Shown here: in pieces, positions 16,274-26,138 of the stretch
Layout of the letters: the number at the start of each line of letters is the position of its first letter
Position numbering within the stretch: the stretch's first letter is position 1
NCBI GenBank assembly: GCA_029265075.1
Contig: JAJUJZ010000019.1
Span: 1-32,909 of the forward strand
Source: Gammaproteobacteria bacterium
GTDB lineage: Bacteria > Pseudomonadota > Gammaproteobacteria > Pseudomonadales > CAMLJR01
Direction of reading: 5' to 3'
DNA: 32,909 nt
The notes under the pieces: generated by a model
Told to the model about the DNA's origin: nothing
The model's input: only the letters and a program-made list of their open reading frames with translations
Database searches by the model: none
Translations under genes and position numbers: made by a program

Positions 16274-16332
16274 GCTGGCGGCAGAGACACCCGCTTCGGA
16301 ACCCCACTCAGCGGGTTATCTCTGCCGCCAGC
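16274..16332. terminator. Large hairpin between convergent lipA and terC
   Basis: GCTGGCGGCAGAGA (16274-16287) and its exact complement (16319-16332) form a 14-base-pair stem. Inside it, CCCGCT (16290-16295) pairs with AGCGGG (16310-16315), leaving a 14-base loop. No T-run follows on either strand, so it does not fit a textbook intrinsic terminator, but its position between two convergent stops suggests that it blocks transcription from both sides or protects the 3' ends. Confidence 0.6.
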
Positions 16333-16382
16333 GGCTGATTCTGTGCGGCGGCTCAGTTTGAGGGGTAGTTGGCGGAGTCGGC

Positions 16383-17366
16383 TTAGCTGTGGGCTTTGTC
16401 GCGGGTCTTGATCAGTGACAGGATCACGCCGCCGGCCAGCAGCGAGAAGGTGACACCCAGCGAGATACCGGCCGGGATTTTGCCGATAAAACCGTGCGCG
16501 ATGATTTTTCCGCCGATGAATACCAGCACCAGCGCCAGCGCATACTTCAGATAGACGAAGCGGTGCATCAGCGCTGCCAGTGCAAAGTAGAGCGAGCGCA
16601 GGCCCAGGATCGCAAAAATGTTCGACGTATAAACGATGAACGGGTCCTGCGTGATCGCGAATACCGCGGGCACACTGTCCACCGCAAATACCAGATCCGC
16701 CAGTTCGATCAGGACCAGCGCCAGCAGCAGTGGCGTAGCGTAGAGCAGCGGCTTGCCGGATGGTTGCGGCAGGCGTACCAGAAACCGGCGGCCGTGCAAG
16801 TTATCGGTCACCCGGATATGGCGCTTGACGAAACGCAGCACCGGATTGCTTGAAAGATCGGGGTGTTCCGCCTCATCACTGGCAAGGAACATCTTCACGC
16901 CGGAAAACAGCAGGAAGGCGCCGAAGACGTAAAGAATCCACTCGAACTTGTGCACCAGGGCGGCGCCCAGGCCGATCATGATGGCGCGCAGCACGATCAC
17001 ACCGAGGATGCCCCAGAACAGCACCCGGTGCTGATAGATTCTCGGAATGCCGAAGAACCCGAGGATCATCGCCATCACGAACACGTTGTCCATGGAGAGC
17101 GACTGCTCAACGAGAAAGCCGGTATAGAACTCGAGCGCACTCTGGGCGCCCAGCTGGAACCAGACCCAGAGCCCGAACAGCAGACCAATGCTGAAGTAAC
17201 CGCTGTAGAGCAGAAGACTCTCGCGTACCTCGATCTCGTGCTCGTCGCGATGCAGAACGCCGAGGTCGAACGCCAGAAGGCCGAGGACGATGGTGAGGAA
17301 AACGATCCACAGCCAGGCGGCTGTGCCGAAAACAGGGGTGCTTAAAAGCTGGAGTAACGCATCCAT
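16383..17366 (-). CDS. TerC/Alx family integral membrane protein
   Basis: TerC-family proteins are inner-membrane proteins linked to metal-ion export, manganese balance and tellurite or alkali stress; E. coli Alx is the closest well-studied type. The product has 327 residues and about nine hydrophobic helices. The two signature acidic motifs are present: SLSMDNVFVMAMILGFFGIP (about 89-108) and LADLVFAVDSVPAVFAITQDP (about 217-237), whose Asp residues are conserved in the family. An FLASDEAEHPDL loop and a basic loop (KRHIRVTDNLHGRRF) lie between the halves. The ribosome site GAGG is eight bases before the ATG at 17366. Substrate is not readable from sequence. Confidence 0.9.
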   Translation of the reverse strand: MDALLQLLSTPVFGTAAWLWIVFLTIVLGLLAFDLGVLHRDEHEIEVRESLLLYSGYFSIGLLFGLWVWFQLGAQSALEFYTGFLVEQSLSMDNVFVMAMILGFFGIPRIYQHRVLFWGILGVIVLRAIMIGLGAALVHKFEWILYVFGAFLLFSGVKMFLASDEAEHPDLSSNPVLRFVKRHIRVTDNLHGRRFLVRLPQPSGKPLLYATPLLLALVLIELADLVFAVDSVPAVFAITQDPFIVYTSNIFAILGLRSLYFALAALMHRFVYLKYALALVLVFIGGKIIAHGFIGKIPAGISLGVTFSLLAGGVILSLIKTRDKAHS

Positions 17367-17386
17367 TGAAGGGCCTCATACGCCAA

Positions 17387-17436
17387 GTCGGATTGCAACC
17401 TGGTGACTCCGACATCACGGTGAAGAGGCTTCACCG
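17387..17436 (-). promoter_or_regulatory. Structured leader upstream of terC
   Basis: Two hairpins lie within the 70 bases before the terC start. CGGTGAAG/CTTCACCG (17418-17436) has an 8-base-pair stem with a 3-base loop. GTCGGA (17387-17392)/TCCGAC (17408-17413) has a 15-base loop. Homologous Alx/TerC genes are often controlled by the yybP-ykoY manganese riboswitch. I do not see that motif's conserved GGGGAGUAG loop, so I call this only a structured leader. Confidence 0.35.
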
Positions 17437-17596
17437 CCAGAGGGGCCCGGCGTCACACTGAGGCGCAAGGGTAACGGCGATGGCGGGCGCTTGCAATGGG
17501 TCGTAACTGCTCATGAGGGCTTTTCTGCAGCACCGGCCACCTTCGGTGCGTTACAGTTGGCGTCTTCGCGCAACCATCCAGCAGAGGAGGGCGACC

Positions 17597-18829
17597 ATGG
17601 TAGCGCTGATTCCTCAGGCAGCCATCGACGCCATCTATCGGGCGGAATCGCGCCGGATTCTTGCCTCGCTGATCCGTCTGCTCGGCGACTTTGAGCTGGC
17701 GGAGGAGGCGCTGCAGGAAGCGTTTGCAGCCGCCATGGAACAGTGGCCGCGCGATGGCATTCCGCAGAACCCGCGCGCCTGGCTGGTCTCGGCCGGCCGC
17801 TTCAAAGCAATCGACGGACTGCGGCGCCGTGCCCGCTTCAGCGCTTCGCTGAACGCCATCGCCGCCGAGCTCGAGGAGGAGGCGCGGGAGCAGCCGATCG
17901 GCGAGGAGATCGAGGATGACCGGTTGCGGCTCATCTTTGTCTGCTGTCATCCGGCCCTCAGTGTGGAGGCGCGCATTGCGCTTACCCTGCGTGAAGTGTG
18001 CGACCTGACCACCGAACAGATTGCCCGCGCTTTTCTGGTTTCACCCGCCACCATCGCTCAGCGTATCGTCCGCGCCAAACAGAAGGTGCGCACTGCCCGC
18101 ATTCCCTATGAGGTGCCCGCCCGCAGTGAGCTGCCGGAGCGGCTGGATGCGGTGCTGAAGGTGCTTTATCTGGTCTTCAATGAGGGCTATTTCGCCTCTT
18201 CCGGCGAATCGCTGACCCGCACTGAGCTGTCGGGCGAGGCGATCCGGGTGGCACGGCTGCTGGTGGAGCTGCTGCCGGAGCCGGAGGCGGAGGGGTTACT
18301 GGCGCTGATGCTGCTGCATGAGGCGCGGCGGCCGGCCCGCCTTTCCGCCGATGGTCTGGCGATCGCCCTCGACGAACAGGACCGCACCCTCTGGCGCCGG
18401 GATCTGATTGAGGAGGGCGAGCATCTGGTTGAGCGGGCGCTGCGCTCACGCCGGTTCGGGCCCTATACGCTGCAGGCGGCCATTGCAGCGGTGCATTCGG
18501 AGGCGATCTGTCCGGAGGAGACTGACTGGGCGCAGATCGTCGGCCTCTACGACGCCCTGCTGCGCTTCGATCCCTCACCTGTTGTTGAGCTCAATCGCGC
18601 AGTCGCCGTGGCCCAGCGGGATGGTCCGGCCGCTGGCCTCGAACTGGTAGACGCGCTGCTGGCCGCCGGCGACCTCAGCAATTATCACCTCTGCTACGCG
18701 GCGCGCGCGGACCTCTGCCGGCGGCTCGGGCGACGCGATGAGGCGCGGCTGGCGTACGAGCGCGCCATCGAGCTGAGTAAGCAGGAGGTGGACCGGCTGT
18801 TTCTGGAGCGGCGCCTGGCTTCGCTCTGA
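17597..18829 (+). CDS. ECF42-type RNA polymerase sigma factor with C-terminal TPR-like domain
   Basis: This is an extracytoplasmic-function sigma factor with a long C-terminal extension (DUF6596 plus TPR-like helices), the architecture of group ECF42. The start at 17597 has GAGGAGG six bases upstream and gives 410 residues; a longer frame from 17513 adds unrelated sequence. Region 2 spans about 10-75 (FELAEEALQEAFAAAMEQWP, then PRAWLVSAGRFKAIDGLRRR). Region 4 spans about 120-170 (LRLIFVCCHPALSVEARIAL, then TTEQIARAFLVSPATIAQRIVRAKQKVR). The extension contains VLYLVFNEGYFAS and later VVELNRAVAVAQRDGPAAGL, both typical of the group. In this group the extension is thought to take the place of an anti-sigma factor; none is encoded here. 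A DGPF/YCII gene follows, the group's usual partner. Confidence 0.9.
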   Translation: MVALIPQAAIDAIYRAESRRILASLIRLLGDFELAEEALQEAFAAAMEQWPRDGIPQNPRAWLVSAGRFKAIDGLRRRARFSASLNAIAAELEEEAREQPIGEEIEDDRLRLIFVCCHPALSVEARIALTLREVCDLTTEQIARAFLVSPATIAQRIVRAKQKVRTARIPYEVPARSELPERLDAVLKVLYLVFNEGYFASSGESLTRTELSGEAIRVARLLVELLPEPEAEGLLALMLLHEARRPARLSADGLAIALDEQDRTLWRRDLIEEGEHLVERALRSRRFGPYTLQAAIAAVHSEAICPEETDWAQIVGLYDALLRFDPSPVVELNRAVAVAQRDGPAAGLELVDALLAAGDLSNYHLCYAARADLCRRLGRRDEARLAYERAIELSKQEVDRLFLERRLASL

Positions 18830-18855
18830 TTGGTTGCGCGTTTGCCTTGCCCGGC

Positions 18856-18882
18856 TGTCGATCTGCCCTCGTCCGCTTCGAC
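18856..18882 (+). promoter_or_regulatory. Candidate ECF42-dependent promoter of the DGPF gene
   Basis: TGTCGA (18856-18861) and CGAC (18879-18882) are separated by 17 bases, in the spacer between the sigma gene and the DGPF gene, 80 bases before the DGPF start. From memory, the ECF42 promoter motif described in Streptomyces venezuelae is TGTCGA at -35 and CG(A/T)C at -10. The fit is exact, but the link is inferred. Confidence 0.5.
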
Positions 18883-18961
18883 TAGCTGATACCTCACCGG
18901 TCCGAGAGCCGGATCCGCCATGGGACGTGCAGTCCGGGATCCGTTCGCAAGGAGCAACGTC

Positions 18962-19309
18962 ATGAAATACCTCTGCCTCGTGTATGCCGACGAAAACCTT
19001 CTTCATTCCCTGCCGGAAAGCCCCCGCGATGCTGAGTGTCTGGAATATGCGGAACGCATCCACAGCAGTGGTCGCATGCTGGCGGCCGAGGCGCTGCAGC
19101 CGGTGAGCACGGCCACCACGGTACGGATGCGGCAGGGCAAAGTGACCATCACCGATGGACCGTTTGCTGAGACCAAGGAGCAGCTGGCCGGCTTCTATCT
19201 GGTTGAGGCGCGGGATCTCAACGAGGCGATCCAGCTCGCCGCGAATATTCCGGCGGCCCGGGTCGGCTGCGTTGAGGTCCGCCCGATCCGCGAACTTTCA
19301 CCCGAATAA
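18962..19309 (+). CDS. DGPF/YCII-related protein, partner of the ECF42 sigma factor
   Basis: This is a small cytosolic YCII-fold protein of 115 residues; its family carries the DGPF motif, here DGPFAETKEQL at about residues 61-71, after MKYLCLVYADE. DGPF proteins are encoded beside ECF42 sigma factors in many bacteria and are their known or predicted target genes; their biochemical role is not established. The YCII fold is related to muconolactone isomerase-like barrels. The start at 18962 has AAGGAG eight bases upstream; the longer frame from 18920 lacks family sequence. The PhnB-like gene starts 25 bases after its stop, so the two are probably cotranscribed. Confidence 0.88.
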   Translation: MKYLCLVYADENLLHSLPESPRDAECLEYAERIHSSGRMLAAEALQPVSTATTVRMRQGKVTITDGPFAETKEQLAGFYLVEARDLNEAIQLAANIPAARVGCVEVRPIRELSPE

Positions 19310-19334
19310 CGACGGCAATCTGGGAGCTGCAAGC

Positions 19335-19745
19335 ATGAAGATAAATCCTTATCTGATGTTTAACGGCAATGCCGAAGCGGCATTTCTCTTCTATCAGCAG
19401 GTGCTGGGCGGTGAGCTTGAGCTGACGCGCTACCGCGAGATGCCAGACAGCGACAGCGCGGCTGAACCGGAGTGGGCCGACAAGGTAGCGCATGTGTCGC
19501 TGCAGCTGGGCGACCGCTGCCTGATGGCGTCGGATGCGCCGCCCCCGTATCAGCAGGGATTGCAGGGGTTCTCGCTGGCAGTGTGGGTGGAGAATGCCGC
19601 CGAATGTGACCGGGTGTTCAATGCCCTGGCGGAGGGTGGACGGATAACGATGCCTCTCGCCGAGTCCTCGTGGTCCGACCGCTTTGGCATGTGCACCGAC
19701 CCGTTCGGCGTCGCGTGGATGGTGGGCCTGCCGGACAAATCGTGA
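19335..19745 (+). CDS. PhnB-like VOC (glyoxalase/bleomycin resistance fold) protein
   Basis: This is a 136-residue protein of the PhnB/YjdN group in the vicinal-oxygen-chelate superfamily, of unknown substrate. It starts MKINPYLMFNGNAEAAFLFY, the usual opening of this family, followed by YQQVLGGELELTRYREMP, then VAHVSLQLGDRCLMASDAPP and WSDRFGMCTDPFGVAWMVG at the C-terminus. VOC proteins bind metals and small ligands between paired beta-alpha-beta-beta-beta units; metal ligands are not fixed in the PhnB group. The ATG at 19335 has GGGAG upstream; a frame reaching back to 19155 only overlaps the DGPF gene. PhnB-like and DGPF genes often occur together near ECF42 sigma genes. Confidence 0.85.
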   Translation: MKINPYLMFNGNAEAAFLFYQQVLGGELELTRYREMPDSDSAAEPEWADKVAHVSLQLGDRCLMASDAPPPYQQGLQGFSLAVWVENAAECDRVFNALAEGGRITMPLAESSWSDRFGMCTDPFGVAWMVGLPDKS

Positions 19746-19833
19746 GTCGGCGGCCAGCTGAGCGGCCGTGCCGTCCGAACCGCCGCCGCGGAGGTGTTAG
19801 CATGGGCCCTCCAACCTGGGGCCGAGGGCGACG

Positions 19834-20166
19834 ATGCAGGGCTGGGTATTTCTCGCAGTGGCGATATTGGCTGAGATCATCGGGACCAGCTTTCTCAGGA
19901 AGGCTGAGGGGTTCACTCGACTGATGCCGTCGCTGGTGGTCATGGCCGGCTACGCCATCGCCTGCTATTTTCTCGCGCTGGCGGTGCGCAGCATCCCGGT
20001 CGCCATCGCCTACGCGATCTGGGCCGGACTGGGCACCGCGCTGATCGCCCTGATCGGCTGGCTGGTGCTGGGTCAGCGGCTCGACCTGCAGGCGATCGGC
20101 GGTCTGGTGCTGATCGTGGTCGGCGTGGTGATGCTCAATCTCTCGTCTTCGAATGCGGTCCAGTAA
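19834..20166 (+). CDS. Small multidrug resistance (SMR) efflux protein, Qac/EmrE type
   Basis: This is a four-helix, dual-topology inner-membrane proton/drug antiporter of 110 residues, the same length as EmrE. The proton- and drug-binding Glu14 is in ILAEIIGT, and Tyr60 and Trp63 in the SIPVAIAYAIWAGLGTALIA region sit at EmrE numbering. The SEGFTRLxPS-type loop reads AEGFTRLMPS, and GQRLD follows helix 3. These features fit the Qac subtype, which exports quaternary ammonium compounds and other lipophilic cations, rather than the guanidinium exporter (Gdx) subtype. GAGGG precedes the ATG. The TAA overlaps the next gene's ATG, which indicates coupling to the phosphoesterase. Confidence 0.93.
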   Translation: MQGWVFLAVAILAEIIGTSFLRKAEGFTRLMPSLVVMAGYAIACYFLALAVRSIPVAIAYAIWAGLGTALIALIGWLVLGQRLDLQAIGGLVLIVVGVVMLNLSSSNAVQ

Positions 20167-20645
20167 TGCCTGAGTCAGCTGTTTCGCTGCGCATCGGTGT
20201 CATATCCGATACCCATGGCCTGCTGCGGCCGCAGGCGGTGGCGGCGCTCCACGACGTCGATCACATCATTCATGCCGGCGATATCGGCTCGCCCGATATC
20301 CTCACGGCACTGGCGGAGGTGGCGCCGCTGACCGTGGTTCGCGGCAACAACGACACTGAGCCTTGGGCGGAATCGCTGCCCGAACGGCTGACCAAACGGA
20401 TTGGCGGAGTGCAGGTGCATCTGCTGCATAATCTCAAAGAGCTCGATATCGATCCCGCTGCGGCCGGCGTTCAGGTCGTGATTGCCGGCCATTCGCATCG
20501 CCCTCTGAACGAATGGCGTGAGGGTGTGCTCTACCTCAACCCCGGCAGCGCCGGACCGCGTCGCTTTCAGCTTCCGGTGTCGGTGGCTGAAATCATCGTT
20601 GAGCACAACGCTTTTGAAGCTCGTATCATCGAGCTGGCTGTCTGA
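20166..20645 (+). CDS. YfcE/MJ0936-family metallophosphoesterase
   Basis: This is a small calcineurin-like phosphodiesterase of 159 residues, cytosolic and dependent on a pair of divalent metals (Mn2+ is common in the family). All metal-binding motifs are present: Asp15-x-His17 (SDTHG), Asp39 (HAGDIGS), Asn61 (GNND), His88 and His109-x-His111 (GHSHRP). LNPGSAGPRR closes the active site as in YfcE. Natural substrates of these small enzymes are not settled; they cleave artificial phosphodiesters in vitro. The ATG overlaps the SMR stop (TAATG), and the NAT gene starts 21 bases after it. Confidence 0.93.
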   Translation: MPESAVSLRIGVISDTHGLLRPQAVAALHDVDHIIHAGDIGSPDILTALAEVAPLTVVRGNNDTEPWAESLPERLTKRIGGVQVHLLHNLKELDIDPAAAGVQVVIAGHSHRPLNEWREGVLYLNPGSAGPRRFQLPVSVAEIIVEHNAFEARIIELAV

Positions 20646-20666
20646 AGGCCGGCTGCGGAGCTGATT

Positions 20667-21542
20667 ATGACCATCGATCTTGATGCCTATTTCCAGCGTG
20701 TTGGCTATCGCGGCCAGCGAGTCGTGTCGCTGGCAGTGCTTGAGGAGCTGCATTACGCCCACGCCGTCTCCATTCCGTTTGAGAACCTGAGCTCATTCAG
20801 TGGTGCACCAGTGCCACTCGCGATCGATCAGATTGAGCGGAAGCTCGTCCATGATCGGCGCGGCGGATATTGTTACGAGCAGAACCGACTGTTCAAAGCG
20901 GTGCTGGAGACGCTGGGCTTTAAGGTTGAAGGGCTTGCTGCCCGGGTACGCTGGCGGCTGCCGGCGGAGGCACCGCTGCCGCCGCGGACTCATATGCTGC
21001 TCCAGGTGAGCGTCGGGGGTGAGCTCTGGCTGGCTGATGTCGGCTTCGGTGGCCTGACCCAGACGGCGCCGTTACGGTTTGTACCCGACCTGATTCAGAC
21101 TACCTCGCACGAGTCGTTCCGGGTGCGCCAGCTTAACGAGTGTGACTATCTGCTCGAGGCGCTGGTAGGCGGTGAGTGGCAGTCGCTCTACGAGTTCGAT
21201 ACCCGTCCCCAGCTGCCGGTCGATTATGAGCTGAGTAACTGGTACATCAGCACCCATCCTGAATCACGCTTCGTCAATCATCTTATTGCGGCGCTGCCAG
21301 CGCCGGATGGCCGCCATACGCTGCTCGACAATCGCTACTCCCGTCACTATCTGGAAGCGCCGTCAGAGCATCGTCTCATCACCGATTCAGATGAGCTTCA
21401 TCACCTGCTGAGAGAGACGTTTGCGATCAATGTTCCGGCTGACAGCGCGCTGTGGAACCGGGTCGCTCAACTCGCATTGCGGCCAGCGGATCCGGCCGGC
21501 GAGACGGCCGAAACAACGCCCGTTCGCGCCACTGAGACATAG
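20667..21542 (+). CDS. nat: Arylamine N-acetyltransferase
   Basis: This cytosolic enzyme transfers acetyl from acetyl-CoA to arylamines, hydrazines and related xenobiotics. It has 291 residues. The cysteine-protease-like triad is complete: Cys69 (RRGGYCYEQN), His109 (RTHMLL) and Asp124 (LADVGFGG). IPFENLSSF near residue 36 and the C-terminal STHPESRFVNHL are further NAT features. It is probably cotranscribed with the phosphoesterase upstream. Its place beside an efflux pump and a DGPF/PhnB pair suggests a xenobiotic or stress-response gene group, but no substrate can be assigned. The stop is 199 bases before the cspA start. Confidence 0.95.
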   Translation: MTIDLDAYFQRVGYRGQRVVSLAVLEELHYAHAVSIPFENLSSFSGAPVPLAIDQIERKLVHDRRGGYCYEQNRLFKAVLETLGFKVEGLAARVRWRLPAEAPLPPRTHMLLQVSVGGELWLADVGFGGLTQTAPLRFVPDLIQTTSHESFRVRQLNECDYLLEALVGGEWQSLYEFDTRPQLPVDYELSNWYISTHPESRFVNHLIAALPAPDGRHTLLDNRYSRHYLEAPSEHRLITDSDELHHLLRETFAINVPADSALWNRVAQLALRPADPAGETAETTPVRATET

Positions 21543-21560
21543 GTAAAAGCCCCCTAATAT
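21532..21560 (+). promoter_or_regulatory. Candidate cspA promoter
   Basis: CTGAGA (21532-21537) and TAATAT (21555-21560) are 17 bases apart, each matching four of six consensus positions, in the first AT-rich stretch after the NAT gene. A start here would give a leader of about 175 bases before the cold-shock gene, which is typical of cspA-type mRNAs. Confidence 0.35.
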
Positions 21561-21741
21561 ATTTGTCGCTTTTCGCCGGGAAGTGTCGTAGAGTGGCTTT
21601 GCTGTCGTTAGCTGGCACGTAACTCGTGGTCGTGTAGAACTCCGTTCTGCCCCCTGTGTAGTCGAATTGCCTAACCCTGCGGCGATGGCTCCGCTTGTCA
21701 CAAAGTGCGGCGGAAGTTCTCTCTATTTTAGGAATATCGCA

Positions 21742-21954
21742 ATGTCTAATCGTCAATCGGGTTCGGTCAAGTGGTTCAACGAAAGCAAGGGTTTTGGTTT
21801 CATCACCCCTGCTGGCGGTGGCGCTGATCTTTTTGTGCATTTCTCTGCCATTGAGACTTCAGGCTTCAAAACCCTGGCCGAAGGTCAGAGCGTGACTTAT
21901 GTTGCCGGCCAAGGCAAAAAAGGTCCGCAAGCCGAGCAGGTGCGCCCGGAGTAA
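21742..21954 (+). CDS. cspA: Cold-shock protein, CspA family
   Basis: This is a single-domain OB-fold protein of 70 residues that binds single-stranded RNA and DNA and acts as an RNA chaperone. RNP1 is KGFGFI (16-21) and RNP2 is LFVHFS (30-35); it opens with [14 protein letters not shown]. The start at 21742 follows AGGAATATCGC, a ribosome site at good spacing; an upstream frame from 21667 covers only the leader. The long leader (21543-21741) fits temperature-responsive folding of cspA mRNA. The coding stretch and leader look more AT-rich than the neighbouring genes. Whether it is cold-induced or constitutive cannot be decided. Confidence 0.95.
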   Translation: MSNRQSGSVKWFNESKGFGFITPAGGGADLFVHFSAIETSGFKTLAEGQSVTYVAGQGKKGPQAEQVRPE

Positions 21955-21976
21955 TCCCCGCGCTGCTTCTCGAGAG

Positions 21977-22008
21977 AAACCCTGGGGCTAATCCCCGGGG
22001 TTTTTTTT
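21977..22008 (+). terminator. Rho-independent terminator after cspA
   Basis: AAACCCTGGGG (21977-21987) and CCCCGGGGTTT (21993-22003) form an 11-base-pair stem with one G-U pair and a 5-base loop, followed by eight T residues (22001-22008). The A residues before the stem mean the reverse strand ends in a shorter T-run, so it may also end the convergent holA transcript. Confidence 0.93.
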
Positions 22009-22047
22009 CGTCTGCAGAAAAGTGCACGAATGCTTCAGCGTTACTTC

Positions 22048-23052
22048 TCAGCGTACACCAGCGAGCCTGAGGGCGAGCTGGTCCAGCAGTTGCCACGGAT
22101 CGTCAGCCGAGCCGCCCTTGGTGGCGACGTCGATCTGCTGGCATAGCTGCAGGAGCTGCCGCAATTCAGGCAGCGGCAGACGTTGCAGCGCTGCGCGCAC
22201 GGGTCCTTTGCGGCGGTCCCAGACGCCTGCGCCATCGAGTACGCGGTCGATGCCGTGACCCTGTGCAATCTGCTCGGCACAGCTGCAGAGCGTGCGCACT
22301 TCCTTGCTCAGCGACCAGAGTACCAGCTGCGCTTCGGTGCCTTCCTGACGCAGACCGGCCAGCGCGCGCAGGGTGGCGCCGGCATCACCGGCCAGGGCGC
22401 GTTCTGCCACGCCAAAGATATCGAAGCGGGCGCTGTCGCCCACCATCTCGGCGACTGTCTCGGCGTTGACGCTGCCGTCGACGCTGTAGAGCCTGAGCTT
22501 CTCAATCTCCTGGGCGGCGGCAAGCAGGTTGCCCTGAACCCGGTCGGCCAGCAGCTGAATAGCCTCAGGCGTCGCACGCAGGCCGGCCTGGCGCATGCGC
22601 TGCTCAATCCAGCGCGGCAGCTGGGCGGCGTCGACCGGCCACACTGGCACTGTCACGCCGCGGCCGTCGACGGCCTTGTACCATTTGCTGCGTGTGCTGG
22701 AGCCATCAAGCTTGCCGCACAGAATCATCAGCACGGTGTCGTCGCCCGCGTGCTGACAGTAACGCTCGATTGCTTTACTGCCGGCATCGCCGGGTTTGCC
22801 TGTTGGCATGCGCAGCTCGATCAGCCGGCGTTCGGCAAACAGTGAGAGGGCAGAGGCTTCCGCCACCAGGCGCTCCCAGTCAAAGCCTGCTTCGACATGA
22901 AAGACCTGGCGTTCCGTGAAGCCCTGTTTGCGGCAGGCGGCGCGCACCTGATCGGCACACTCCTGCACGATCAGCGCTTCGTCGCCCGAGATAAGGTAGA
23001 CCGGTGCGAGCGTGGCAAGCTGTCTGGCGAGCTGGTCCGGCCGCAGGCGCAT
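22048..23052 (-). CDS. holA: DNA polymerase III subunit delta
   Basis: HolA is the delta subunit of the clamp loader, the subunit that opens the beta sliding clamp. The product has 334 residues (E. coli 343). It opens MRLRPDQLARQL and YLISGDEALIVQECADQVR, the usual delta N-terminus, followed by FHVEAGFDWERLVAEASALSL-type sequence. The central ELRMPTGKPG and VLMILCGKLDGSSTRSKWYK blocks and the C-terminal LPELRQLLQLCQQIDVATKG are present. It lies three bases after lptE and ends 40 bases before the shared terminator region. In E. coli, holA and nadD are neighbours; here nadD lies in the separate plus-strand block. Confidence 0.95.
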   Translation of the reverse strand: MRLRPDQLARQLATLAPVYLISGDEALIVQECADQVRAACRKQGFTERQVFHVEAGFDWERLVAEASALSLFAERRLIELRMPTGKPGDAGSKAIERYCQHAGDDTVLMILCGKLDGSSTRSKWYKAVDGRGVTVPVWPVDAAQLPRWIEQRMRQAGLRATPEAIQLLADRVQGNLLAAAQEIEKLRLYSVDGSVNAETVAEMVGDSARFDIFGVAERALAGDAGATLRALAGLRQEGTEAQLVLWSLSKEVRTLCSCAEQIAQGHGIDRVLDGAGVWDRRKGPVRAALQRLPLPELRQLLQLCQQIDVATKGGSADDPWQLLDQLALRLAGVR

Positions 23053-23055
23053 GGC

Positions 23056-26138
<3,083 letters not shown>

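Noticed and set aside
17367-17470. yybP-ykoY manganese riboswitch
   Set aside because: The gene family fits, but the conserved GGGGAGUAG-type loop is not visible; only generic hairpins are supported.
19746-19833. Guanidine riboswitch before the SMR gene
   Set aside because: The protein is of the Qac type rather than the guanidinium exporter type, and I see no paired ACGR hairpin loops in the 88-base spacer.
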